Origin: Tistlia sp040905785
GTDB taxonomy: Bacteria > Pseudomonadota > Alphaproteobacteria > Kiloniellales > DSM-21159
Direction of reading: 5' to 3'
Length of the DNA stretch: 64,000 bases
NCBI RefSeq assembly: GCF_040905785.1
Contig: NZ_JBBDQW010000045.1
Location: 1 to 64,000, forward strand
Shown here: one piece after another, positions 56,790 through 64,000 of the stretch
Layout: the number at the start of each line of letters is the position of its first letter
How positions within the stretch are numbered: position 1 is the stretch's first letter
The notes under the pieces: model-generated
Told to the model about the DNA's origin: nothing
Seen by the model: the letters and a program-made list of their open reading frames with translations, nothing else
Database searches by the model: none
Program-made: the position numbers and the translations under genes

Positions 56790-57922
56790 TTCGTGGCCGA
56801 CTGCGGGCCCAGCATGGTCAGGGGGTCGAGGGCGCGGGTGCCCTTGCGGACCTCGAAGTGGACCTGTGGCTCGCTGACGCTGCCGCTCGCCCCGGCGCGG
56901 GCGATGACCTGGCCGCGGGCGACCTCGTCGCCCTTGGCGACCAGGAGCTCCCGGTTGTGGGCGTAGGCGGTGACCCAGCCCTCGGCGTGCTTGATCAGCA
57001 CCATGTTGCCGAAGCCGCGCAGCTCGTTGCCGGCGTAGGCGACGACGCCGTTCTCGGCCGCCTCGACCGGCGCCCCGGCGGCGACCACGATGTTGATGCC
57101 GTCGTTGTGCCGGCCGTCGGCCTGCGGCCCGAAGTAGGAGACGACGCGGCCGCGCACCGGCCAGGCGAACTGGCCGTCGGCAAGCGGCGGCGGCATCGGC
57201 ACCGCGGCCGAGGGGGTCGGGCGCAGGGGCGCCGGCTCCTCGGGCGGCATGGGCACGGCGGCCTGCTGGGTCGCCGAGGGCACCTGGCTGCCCGGGCTGG
57301 CGGCCAGCGCCGGCGCGAAGGGTGCGGGGCCGGCCGGCGCCGGCTTCTCGGCCGGCAGGTAGAGGCGCTGCCCGACGACGATCTCGTAGGGCGGCTCGAT
57401 GCCGTTGCGCTTGGTCAGCTCGGCCATGCCCAGGTGGTAGCGCTGGGACAGGCCGTAGACGGTGTCGCCGGCGGCGACCAGGTGCAGGCGCTGGGGCGGG
57501 ATGCGCAGCTTCTGGCCGTGCTTGAGCTCGTAGGGCGGAGCGATCTCGTTGGCCTCGGCGAGCTCGCGCGGCGTCAGGCGGAACTTGCGGGCGATGTCGT
57601 AGAGGGTGTCGCCGCGCTGCGCCCAGATGTAGCCGCCGACCTCCGGGTTGTTGGCGAAGTGCCAGGGCTTCTGCGGCGAGGGCACCGGCGTCGGCGGCAG
57701 CTCCGGCGGCGGCGGCGGCGCCGGCTGCGACAGCGCCTCGGCGACCCGCTCCGGATCGCTGCAAGCCGACAGGCCGAGCAGGACCAGCAGCAGCCCCGGG
57801 AAGCCTAAGCGGGGCATGAGGAACCGAGGCAGGACGAACCGGGGCAGGACGAACCGGGGCAGCCGGGCCCGAAGCGGCGCCACCCCGCGCGCGACTCCCG
57901 GACCGGACCGCCGCTGCCTCAT
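56786..57922 (-). CDS. nlpD: LysM-M23 peptidoglycan-binding lipoprotein (NlpD-like)
   Basis: A 378-residue envelope protein. An unusual N-terminus holds three LPRF(V/L) repeats, then a lipoprotein signal GLLLVLLGLSAC. Two LysM domains (WAQRGDTLYDIARKFRLTPR and VAAGDTVYGLSQRYHLGMAE) are followed by a Pro-rich linker and an M23 domain (RVVSYFGPQADGRHNDGINI, VHFEVRKGTRALDP). The start overlaps the pcm stop (ATGA), which supports the long form although an internal ATG at 57817 sits just before the signal. In this family LytM domains often activate amidases rather than cut murein. Confidence 0.85.
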   Translation of the reverse strand: MRQRRSGPGVARGVAPLRARLPRFVLPRFVLPRFLMPRLGFPGLLLVLLGLSACSDPERVAEALSQPAPPPPPELPPTPVPSPQKPWHFANNPEVGGYIWAQRGDTLYDIARKFRLTPRELAEANEIAPPYELKHGQKLRIPPQRLHLVAAGDTVYGLSQRYHLGMAELTKRNGIEPPYEIVVGQRLYLPAEKPAPAGPAPFAPALAASPGSQVPSATQQAAVPMPPEEPAPLRPTPSAAVPMPPPLADGQFAWPVRGRVVSYFGPQADGRHNDGINIVVAAGAPVEAAENGVVAYAGNELRGFGNMVLIKHAEGWVTAYAHNRELLVAKGDEVARGQVIARAGASGSVSEPQVHFEVRKGTRALDPLTMLGPQSATN

Positions 57923-58569
57923 CCTGCCGACCGCCTTTCCACGGGATCCGCCACCAGGGGTACGAAGCGCACGAAGCCGAGCTCCTCCTGGCGGATGCCG
58001 TCCTTGGTCTTGCGCAGGCGCAGCAGCTCCTGGGTTCGGCCCTGGCCGCCGACCGGCAGGATCAGGCAGCCGCCTTCCTGGAGCTGCTCCAGCAGCGGCT
58101 CGGGGGTGAGCTCGGCCGCGCAGGTCACGATGATGCGGTCGAAGCGGCGCGGCTCCGGCCAGCCCCGGCTGCCGTCGCCGCGCCGCCAGGTGATGTTGTG
58201 CAGGCGCAGCTCGGCGAAGCGCGCCTCGGCCTCCTTCAGCAGGTCGGCGTGCCGCTCGATGGTGTAGAGGCGCCGGCAGATCCGGCTCAGCACGGCGGCC
58301 TGGTAGCCGGAGCCGGTGCCGACCTCCAGCACGGTGTGCCGGCGCGTCGCCTCCAATGCCTGGGTCATGGTGGCCACGACCTCGGGCTGGCTGATCGTCT
58401 GGCCGAGGCCGATCGGCAGGGCGATGTTCTCGTAGGCCTGGTCGCGAAAGGAGGGCGGCACGAAGCGCTCGCGCGGCACCTTCTCGATCGCCGCCAGGAC
58501 GGCGGTGTCGGTGATGCCGGCGCGTCGCAGCTGCATCAGCAGGCGGATCTTGCGCGCCTCCAGGCTCAT
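57919..58569 (-). CDS. pcm: Protein-L-isoaspartate O-methyltransferase
   Basis: A 216-residue repair methyltransferase. ENIALPIGLGQTISQPEVVA and VLEVGTGSGYQAAVLSRICR (SAM site) are diagnostic. It methylates isoaspartyl residues to start their repair. It sits in the conserved order serS-surE-pcm-nlpD; its start overlaps the surE stop and its stop overlaps the nlpD start, both as ATGA. Confidence 0.93.
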   Translation of the reverse strand: MSLEARKIRLLMQLRRAGITDTAVLAAIEKVPRERFVPPSFRDQAYENIALPIGLGQTISQPEVVATMTQALEATRRHTVLEVGTGSGYQAAVLSRICRRLYTIERHADLLKEAEARFAELRLHNITWRRGDGSRGWPEPRRFDRIIVTCAAELTPEPLLEQLQEGGCLILPVGGQGRTQELLRLRKTKDGIRQEELGFVRFVPLVADPVERRSAG

Positions 58570-59360
58570 CCGAGCAGTCCCCGCAGGCGTTCCAGTCCGT
58601 CGTGGTGCGTATGGTCGAGGTGCAGCGGCGTCACCGAGACGTAGCCGCGCGCGACCAGACCCAGGTCGCTGTCGCCGTCGGCGCTGTGGTGGCGCAGGAA
58701 GTCGCCGATCCAGAGGTAGGGGCGCCCTCCGGGATCGGCGCCCTCGACGACCCCGATCTGGGTGTCGCGCCGGCCCTGGCGGCCGACCCGCACGCCCTTG
58801 ACCGCCTCGGGCGCGAGCGGCGGGAAGTTGACGTTGACCAGCAGGTCGCGCGGCCAGTCCTCGGTGAAGAGGCGCGCGATGATGTCGCCGGCCAGAGTCC
58901 TGGCGGGGGTGAAGTCGACGGGCTGCTCGTGCTCGCGCTGCTGGCTCATGGCGATCGCCGGGATACCGAACAGGGCTGCCTCCATGGCGACCGCGACGGT
59001 TCCTGAATAGCCGACATCCTCGCCCAGGTTGGCCCCGTGATTGAACCCCGAAAGCACGAGGTCGGGGCGCTGGTCCTTCAGCAGGTGGGCGACAGCGACG
59101 ACGACGCAGTCGGTCGGCGTGCCGTCGACCGCGTAGCGGCGCTCGCCGAAACGGCGCAGGCGCAGCGGCCGGCGGGTGGTCAGCGAGTGGCTGGTCGCCG
59201 ACTGCTCGACCTCGGGCGCCACCGTCCAGACGTCGTCGGAGAGGCTGTGGGCGACCTCCTCCAGGGCCTTCAGGCCCGGGGCGTGGATGCCGTCGTCGTT
59301 GCCGACCAGGATTCGCTTGCCGGCCAGCGGCTTCGGCGAGAGGGGCTTGCTGTCAGCCAT
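58566..59360 (-). CDS. surE: 5'-nucleotidase SurE
   Basis: A 264-residue metal-dependent nucleotidase. ILVGNDDGIHAPGLKALEEV holds the metal-binding NDDG, and LVLSGFNHGANLGEDVGYSG the conserved SGxNxG(xN) motif. It removes phosphate from nucleoside monophosphates and short polyphosphates. AGGAGG lies 12 bases before the ATG at 59360; a TTG at 59369 lies too close to it. Slight overlap with the end of serS. Confidence 0.92.
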   Translation of the reverse strand: MADSKPLSPKPLAGKRILVGNDDGIHAPGLKALEEVAHSLSDDVWTVAPEVEQSATSHSLTTRRPLRLRRFGERRYAVDGTPTDCVVVAVAHLLKDQRPDLVLSGFNHGANLGEDVGYSGTVAVAMEAALFGIPAIAMSQQREHEQPVDFTPARTLAGDIIARLFTEDWPRDLLVNVNFPPLAPEAVKGVRVGRQGRRDTQIGVVEGADPGGRPYLWIGDFLRHHSADGDSDLGLVARGYVSVTPLHLDHTHHDGLERLRGLLG

Positions 59361-60630
59361 GAGCGCCAATGACCTCCTGTCCGCCGAGATAGGGTGCCAG
59401 CGCCTCGGGCACGGCGATCGATCCGTCGGCGCGCTGATAGTTCTCCATCACCGCAATCAATGCGCGTCCAACTGCGACACCTGAGCCGTTCAGGGTGTGC
59501 AGGAAGCGCGTGCCCTTCTCGCCCTCGGGCCGGAAGCGGCCGTTCATCCGGCGCGCCTGGAAGTCGCCGCAGGTCGAGCAGCTCGAGATTTCGCGGTAGG
59601 CGCCCTGGCCCGGCAGCCAGACCTCGAGGTCGTAGGTGCGGCGCGCGCCGAAGCCGGTGTCGCCCGCCGACAGCACGACCGCCCGGTAGGGCAGCCCGAG
59701 CTTCTGCAGCACGGCCTCGGCGCAGCCGGTCATGCGCTGCTGCTCGGCCTCGGACTGCTCGGGGTGGACGATCGAGACCATCTCGACCTTCTCGAACTGG
59801 TGCTGGCGCAGCATGCCGCGGGTGTCGCGGCCGGCCGAGCCGGCCTCCGAGCGGAAGCAGGGGGTCAGCGCCGCGACCCGGAGCGGCAGCTCGGATTCCT
59901 TGAAGATCTGCCCGGCGGCGAGGTTGGTCAGCGGCACCTCGGCGGTCGGAATCAGCCAGAAGCCCTCGGTCGTGCGGAACTGGTCCTCGGCGAACTTCGG
60001 CAGCTGGCCGGTGCCGTAGAGCGCATCGTCGCGCACCAGGTAGGGCGGCGCCACTTCCAGGTAGCCGTGCTCGCGGGTGTGCAGGTCGAGCATGAACTGC
60101 GCCAGCGCCCGGTGCAGGCGCGCGACCGCCCCCTTCATGACGACGAAGCGCGCGCCGGACAGCCGGGCCGCCGCCTCGAAGTCGAGCAGGCCGAGCGCCT
60201 CGCCCAGCTCCCAGTGCTCCTTGGGGTCGAAGTCGAAGGCCGGCTTCTCGCCCCAGCTCCTGAGCTCGACGTTGGCGCTCTCGTCGGGACCGTCGGGCAC
60301 GTCCTCGGCCAGGACGTTGGGCAGGCCCGAGAGCTGCTGCCGCAGGGTTTCCTCGAGGCTGCGGGTCTCCTCCTCCAGGGCGGCCATGCGCTCCTTGATC
60401 GCCTGGACCTCGGCCATCAGCGGCTCGGCCTCGCCCCCTTCGCGCTTGAGCCGGCCGATCTCGCGGCTCGCCTCGTTGCGCCGCGCCTGCAGCTCCTGCA
60501 GCTCGGTCTGCGCCTGGCGGTTGCGCCGGTCGAGCGCGAGCAGCGCCTCGGCCTGGCCGGCCAGGCCCCGTCGCGCCAGGGCCCGGTCGAAGGCCTCCGG
60601 CTGCTCGCGAATCCGCTTCAGATCGTGCAT
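59353..60630 (-). CDS. serS: Seryl-tRNA synthetase
   Basis: A 425-residue class II synthetase, the normal length. N-terminal coiled-coil arm (about 30-100), motif 2 FRSEAGSAGRDTRGMLRQHQ and motif 3 region QGAYREISSCSTCGDFQARR. It charges tRNA-Ser. The ATG at 60630 begins MHDLKRIREQPEAFDRALAR; an ATG six codons earlier is less typical of the family. Head of the serS-surE-pcm-nlpD unit. Confidence 0.95.
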   Translation of the reverse strand: MHDLKRIREQPEAFDRALARRGLAGQAEALLALDRRNRQAQTELQELQARRNEASREIGRLKREGGEAEPLMAEVQAIKERMAALEEETRSLEETLRQQLSGLPNVLAEDVPDGPDESANVELRSWGEKPAFDFDPKEHWELGEALGLLDFEAAARLSGARFVVMKGAVARLHRALAQFMLDLHTREHGYLEVAPPYLVRDDALYGTGQLPKFAEDQFRTTEGFWLIPTAEVPLTNLAAGQIFKESELPLRVAALTPCFRSEAGSAGRDTRGMLRQHQFEKVEMVSIVHPEQSEAEQQRMTGCAEAVLQKLGLPYRAVVLSAGDTGFGARRTYDLEVWLPGQGAYREISSCSTCGDFQARRMNGRFRPEGEKGTRFLHTLNGSGVAVGRALIAVMENYQRADGSIAVPEALAPYLGGQEVIGAHG

Positions 60631-60793
60631 GGCCGCTCGACTCGACACCTTGTTGGAATGATGGCCGCCTTATAGAGATCGTCGGGCCCATCGTCTATCG
60701 GTGCCCGGCCCCGGCGGCCGCCAGCGTTCCCTTTTCGTCCAGCTTCCGCCGCTTTGGTTAACGACTGGTTACCGACGCCGACGGCCGCGCGAG

Positions 60794-61927
60794 TCAGCCG
60801 CCGGCCTCCTGGGCCTCGGGCGTCGGCGCGACGGCGTGGATGCCTTCCGAGAGCAGGGACACCGTCGCCGCGACGCCCCTGGCGACGGCGTTGCGGCGGG
60901 CGACGTGCAGCGGCACGGAAAAGTGGATCGGCAGGCGCGGATCGTGGTCCGGCCGCAGCGTCAGGTGCGCCGTCTGCCCGATCACCAGCAGGGTGTCGAC
61001 GATCCCCGGGATCGGGTTCTCGTGCTCGCCCCGGGACGGGCGGTCGCGGCGATGCAGCACGACGAAGCCGTCGGGTACGACCCAGGTGACCGGCCGCCCG
61101 GGCGCGCCCTCGAGGCCGCCCGCGGTCTCCAGGACGAGACCGGCCCAGTCCAAGGTGGCCTTCCCGTCGGCCTGGCGGGGGGCCGCGAGCCGCCCCTCGA
61201 AGAGGTTGCGCAGGCCGACCAGGCGCGCGACCCCGGCCGAGACCGGCCGTGTCGTCACCTCCTCCGGCGTGCCGGTCTGCAGCGTGCGCCCGCGATGCAG
61301 CACGGTCATGCGGTCGGCCAGCATCGCCGCCTCCTCGAGGTCGTGGGTGACCAGCACGACCGGCATCTCGAGGCCGCGCCTGAGCTCGGCGATCTCGCGG
61401 TAGAGCCGCTGGCGGGTCGCCTTGTCGACCGCCGAGAAGGGCTCGTCGAGCAGCAGCACCTTGGGCTCGCGCGCCAGCGCCCGGGCGACGGCGACGCGCT
61501 GCTGCTGGCCGCCGGACAGCTCGGCCGGCCGGCGGTCCTCGAGGCCGGCCAGGTGGACCAGCTCGAGCAGGCCGCGCGCGCGCGCCTCCCGCTCCGGCGC
61601 CGGCCGCTGGCCCATGGCGATCACGAGGTTGCCGAGCGCGCTCATGTGCGGAAAGAGGGCGTAGCTCTGGAACACCATGCCGACGGCCCGGCGGTGCGGC
61701 GGCACGAAGATTCCCTCGCCCGCCGAAAACCAGCAGGCGCCGCCGACCCGGATGCTCCCGCCCCTGGGGCGGTAGGTGCCGGCGATCGAGCGCAGGATCG
61801 TCGACTTGCCGCTCCCCGAGGGGCCGACCAGCGCCAGCACCTCCCCGGGCGCGCAGGAGAAGGCGGCAGCCAGCGGAATCGGGCCGGCCTGCTCGAGCTC
61901 GACCTCCAGGCCCGCCACCGCGCTCAC
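60794..61927 (-). CDS. modC: Molybdate ABC transporter ATPase
   Basis: A 377-residue ATPase. Walker A LVGPSGSGKSTILRS, signature LSGGQQQRVAVARALA, Walker B VLLLDEPFSAVD. The C-terminal third contains a Mop-like region (VSVPLHVARRNAVARGVAAT) typical of ModC. Its start overlaps the modB stop by 4 bases. Completes the modABC operon for molybdate (or tungstate) import. Confidence 0.88.
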   Translation of the reverse strand: MSAVAGLEVELEQAGPIPLAAAFSCAPGEVLALVGPSGSGKSTILRSIAGTYRPRGGSIRVGGACWFSAGEGIFVPPHRRAVGMVFQSYALFPHMSALGNLVIAMGQRPAPEREARARGLLELVHLAGLEDRRPAELSGGQQQRVAVARALAREPKVLLLDEPFSAVDKATRQRLYREIAELRRGLEMPVVLVTHDLEEAAMLADRMTVLHRGRTLQTGTPEEVTTRPVSAGVARLVGLRNLFEGRLAAPRQADGKATLDWAGLVLETAGGLEGAPGRPVTWVVPDGFVVLHRRDRPSRGEHENPIPGIVDTLLVIGQTAHLTLRPDHDPRLPIHFSVPLHVARRNAVARGVAATVSLLSEGIHAVAPTPEAQEAGG

Positions 61928-62592
61928 CCGAGCCGCCGGCCGAGGCGGCGCGAGAAGGCGTAGGTCAGGGCGATGGTGGTCAGGGAGATGACCAGCAGCA
62001 GGGCGGACATCCGGCCCGCGCCGGCGTCGTCGAAGGCCTGCACGCGGTCGTAGATGGCGATCGCGACGGTCCGGGTCTCGCCGGGGATCGAGCCGCCGAC
62101 CATCAGCACGATGCCGAACTCGCCGAGGGTATGGGCGAAGGACAGCACCATCGCCGTCAGCACGCCCGGCCAGGCGAGCGGCAGCTCGACCTTCAGCAGC
62201 GCGCGCCAGGGCGACAGCCCGCAGCAGGCCGCCGCCGCACGCACCTCGGCCGGGATCGCCTCGAAGCCGCGCTGCATCGGCTGGATCGCGAAGGGCAGGT
62301 TGAAGACGATCGAGGCGAGCAGCAGCCCCTCGAAGGTGAAGACCAGCTGGCCGCCGACGGCGGCCTCCCAGAAGCGCCCGATCGGCGAGGCCGCGCCGAA
62401 GGCGACGAGCAGGTAGTAGCCGAAGACCGTCGGCGGCAGCACCAGCGGCAGGGCGACCAGCGCCTCGGCGAAGCCCTTGCCCGCGAAGTCCCGGTAGGCC
62501 AGCCAGCGCCCGGCCGCGATGCCGATCGGCAGCAGGATCAGCACCGTCAGGCCGGCCAGGCGAAGCGACAGCCAGAGCGCGGTCCAGTCCAC
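61924..62592 (-). CDS. modB: Molybdate ABC transporter permease
   Basis: A 222-residue membrane protein with five to six segments (LTVLILLPIGIAAGRWLAYR, ALVALPLVLPPTVFGYYLLV) and the ATPase-docking loop AAAACCGLSPWRALLKVELP. GEFGIVLMVGGSIPGETRTV is typical of ModB. Lies between modA and modC. Confidence 0.9.
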   Translation of the reverse strand: MDWTALWLSLRLAGLTVLILLPIGIAAGRWLAYRDFAGKGFAEALVALPLVLPPTVFGYYLLVAFGAASPIGRFWEAAVGGQLVFTFEGLLLASIVFNLPFAIQPMQRGFEAIPAEVRAAAACCGLSPWRALLKVELPLAWPGVLTAMVLSFAHTLGEFGIVLMVGGSIPGETRTVAIAIYDRVQAFDDAGAGRMSALLLVISLTTIALTYAFSRRLGRRLG

Positions 62593-62614
62593 CCCGTCCC
62601 CTCCTTCCCGCCGC

Positions 62615-63427
62615 TCAGCGCGTCCCCTCGGGCAGGACGAAGCCGTTCCTGCCGAGGGTGGCCTGCGCCGCCGGGGTCGACAGGTAGTCGTGGAAGCGCC
62701 CGGCGACGGCCCCGGCCTCCTTCAGCAGCACCATCCTCTGCCGCAGCGGCGAGTGCCATTCGGCCGGGACCAGGGCGCTCTCGCCGCGCGCGGCGATGCG
62801 CGGCGCCAGCGCCAGGGAATGGGCCACCAGGCCGCCCTGGGCGTTGCCCGAGACCGCGAACTGCGCGGCCTGGGCGACGTTCTCGCCGAGCACCAGGCGC
62901 GGCCGGATCGCCTGCCACAGCCCGGCGTGCCGCAGCGCCTCCTCCGCCCGCCGGCCGTAGGGCGCGTGCTCGGGATTGGCGATGGCGAAGCGGGTCACGC
63001 GGCCGTCCCGCAGGGCCGCCGCCAGGTCGGCGAGCGAGCCGTCGGCCTCGAGCGGCGAGCCGGCGGGCACGAGCAGCGCCAGGCGGCCGAGGGCGTAGAG
63101 CCTGCCCTCGCCGCGCGTGAAGCCGTCGCGCGCCAGGCCCAGCACGTAATCCTCGTCGGCCGAGAGGTAGAGCTGGTAGGGCGCGCCCTGCCGGATCTGG
63201 CGAGCGATGTTGCCGGAGGAGCCGAAGGTGAGCTCCACGGCCGCCCCCGTCTCCGCCTCGAAGGCGGCGGCCAGCTCGGGCAGGACGAACTGCAGGTCGG
63301 AGGCCGCGGCGACCAGCGGCCGCCCGCCCTCCGCCGCAGCCGGCCGCGGCAGGCCGAGCAGGCCTGCGCCTGCGAGGCCCGCGCCCGAGAGGAGGGCGAG
63401 AAGACGGCGGCGCTGCAGGCTCGGCAC
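62615..63427 (-). CDS. modA: Molybdate-binding periplasmic protein
   Basis: A 270-residue binding protein with a twin-arginine-like signal (QRRRLLALLSGAGLAGAGLL, cut near AAA). LVAAASDLQFVLPELAAAFE, LTFGSSGNIARQIRQGAPYQ and LYLSADEDYVLGLARDGF match ModA, including the serines that hold the oxyanion. First gene of modABC, with a ModE-like box upstream. Confidence 0.9.
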   Translation of the reverse strand: MPSLQRRRLLALLSGAGLAGAGLLGLPRPAAAEGGRPLVAAASDLQFVLPELAAAFEAETGAAVELTFGSSGNIARQIRQGAPYQLYLSADEDYVLGLARDGFTRGEGRLYALGRLALLVPAGSPLEADGSLADLAAALRDGRVTRFAIANPEHAPYGRRAEEALRHAGLWQAIRPRLVLGENVAQAAQFAVSGNAQGGLVAHSLALAPRIAARGESALVPAEWHSPLRQRMVLLKEAGAVAGRFHDYLSTPAAQATLGRNGFVLPEGTR

Positions 63428-63445
63428 GGGTCGGCGGCTCCCCCT

Positions 63446-63469
63446 CGATATATCCCGCGGAATATAACG
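63446..63469. promoter_or_regulatory. ModE-like operator before modA
   Basis: CGATATAT, eight bases CCCGCGGA, then ATATAACG: an 8-8-8 dyad of the CGNTATAT type bound by ModE in other bacteria. It lies 19 bases upstream of the modA start on a strongly GC-rich background. No modE gene is in the window. Confidence 0.65.
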
Positions 63470-63658
63470 GGCGCCGGCAAGCGCCTCAATCGCTATTCCC
63501 GGCCGCTATTCCCGGCCGCAATTCCCGGCCTCGCCCGGCGCTACCGAGTCGCGCAGGGCCGTGCCAGCATCGCTGCCGCACAAGATCCGGAGGGACGCGG
63601 CCACGCCCCAGGTGGCAGACCGGACCCGAGTGGCCGGGCGCCGGAGCCGGACCGGCGG

Positions 63659-63684
63659 GACGAGGGAGACGAGGGAGACGAGGA
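63659..63684 (+). repeat. 9-bp tandem repeats in the ribosome-site region
   Basis: GACGAGGGA, GACGAGGGA and GACGAGGA run directly into the ATG of the last gene, giving several overlapping Shine-Dalgarno-like stretches. Confidence 0.7.
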
Positions 63685-64000
63685 TGCGACAGGAATCGAC
63701 GGCGGCGGCGCGGGTTGCGGCCCTGGACTGGGCCGGGCTCGCGGCCGGGCTCGACGCCCAGGGCTTCGGCCTGACCGGCCCGCTGCTGACGCCCGGCGAG
63801 TGCCGGCAGCTGGCCGCGCTCTACGAGCGGCCGGCGGGTTTCCGCAAGACCGTCGTGATGGCGCGCCACGGCTACGGCCAGGGCGAGTACCGCTACTTCG
63901 ACGCCCCCCTGCCCGGCCTCGTCGAGGCGCTGAGGAGCGCGCTCTACGAGCGCCTGGCGCCGATCGCCGAAGCCTGGCGGCGGCGCCTGGGCCTGGGGCC
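63684..64000 (+). CDS. 2OG-Fe(II) oxygenase family protein (3' end outside window)
   Basis: The first 105 codons of a gene cut by the window edge. WAGLAAGLDAQGFGLTGPLL, then LTPGECRQLAALYERPAGFR, KTVVMARHGYGQGEYRYFDA and LPGLVEALRSALYERLAPIA match the N-terminal part of the PF09859-type oxygenases, thought from annotation to act on damaged nucleic acid bases; that role is not proven to my knowledge. Iron ligands would lie beyond the window. Confidence 0.75.
   Translation, partial: MRQESTAAARVAALDWAGLAAGLDAQGFGLTGPLLTPGECRQLAALYERPAGFRKTVVMARHGYGQGEYRYFDAPLPGLVEALRSALYERLAPIAEAWRRRLGLG

Overview
This is a 64 kb window of very GC-rich DNA (roughly 70 % by eye, with strong G/C preference at third codon positions). 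Gene families and order suggest an alphaproteobacterium of the Rhodospirillales/Kiloniellales type: a serS-surE-pcm-nlpD block, rhodanese-metZ, BetI-like TetR regulators, TctABC and TAXI solute-binding systems, and intergenic repeats of the GTCATCCCCGCGAAAGCGGGG and TCGACAGGCTCA kinds. I saw no rRNA, tRNA, CRISPR array, phage or insertion sequence. A run of 10 N at 6831-6840 marks an assembly gap inside a repeat-rich spacer.

Layout. 0.2-1.9 kb: rhodanese and metZ. 2.1-2.9 kb: a DUF559 endonuclease-like gene between palindromic repeats. 2.5-11.6 kb (minus strand): a catabolic set with two class III aminotransferases, an aldehyde dehydrogenase, an acyl-CoA dehydrogenase, an ADP-forming acyl-CoA ligase and a CaiD-like enoyl-CoA hydratase. 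A BetI-like regulator at 11.9 kb diverges from this set and leads a polyamine-type ABC transporter operon (two permeases and an ATPase); the matching binding protein lies apart at 19.2-20.3 kb. 15.8-17.7 kb: GST, DUF899 and VOC genes. 17.8-18.6 kb: two 5'-truncated divergent genes (D-cysteine desulfhydrase type and Lrp type) meeting at one junction. 18.6-19.1 kb: a repeat cluster.

20.9-30.8 kb: an acyl-CoA dehydrogenase and a second BetI-like regulator, divergent from an apparent operon of two phytoene-desaturase-fold FAD oxidoreductases, a GcvT-type methyltransferase, a second ADP-forming ligase and an MFS transporter. 31-37 kb: TctCBA with a hydroxyacid dehydrogenase, then a DUF6134 protein and a TAXI binding protein. 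36.9-48.7 kb: quaternary-amine genes, namely a dimethylglycine/sarcosine-dehydrogenase-like FAD-GcvT enzyme, two choline-kinase-like phosphotransferases, a ProXVW betaine importer with a fused double permease, a DeoR regulator, a methyltransferase and a Rieske oxygenase. 49-56.8 kb: oxidoreductase, DUF2243 protein, isocitrate-lyase-family enzyme, GntR regulator, small membrane genes and an MFS transporter. 56.8-63.5 kb: nlpD-pcm-surE-serS and modABC with a ModE-like box. The window ends inside a 2OG-Fe(II) oxygenase gene.

How it fits together. Most of 2.5-48.7 kb reads as an island for uptake and breakdown of methylated or polyamine-type nitrogen compounds: importers, CoA-thioester chemistry, transamination and aldehyde oxidation, oxidative demethylation, and folate-linked methyl capture. 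Five 20-bp dyads of one shape (consensus YTGAAYGAYYGNNYARTCAA) lie before four transcription units and fall into two subclasses, matching the two BetI-like regulators. Exact substrates cannot be read from sequence alone.
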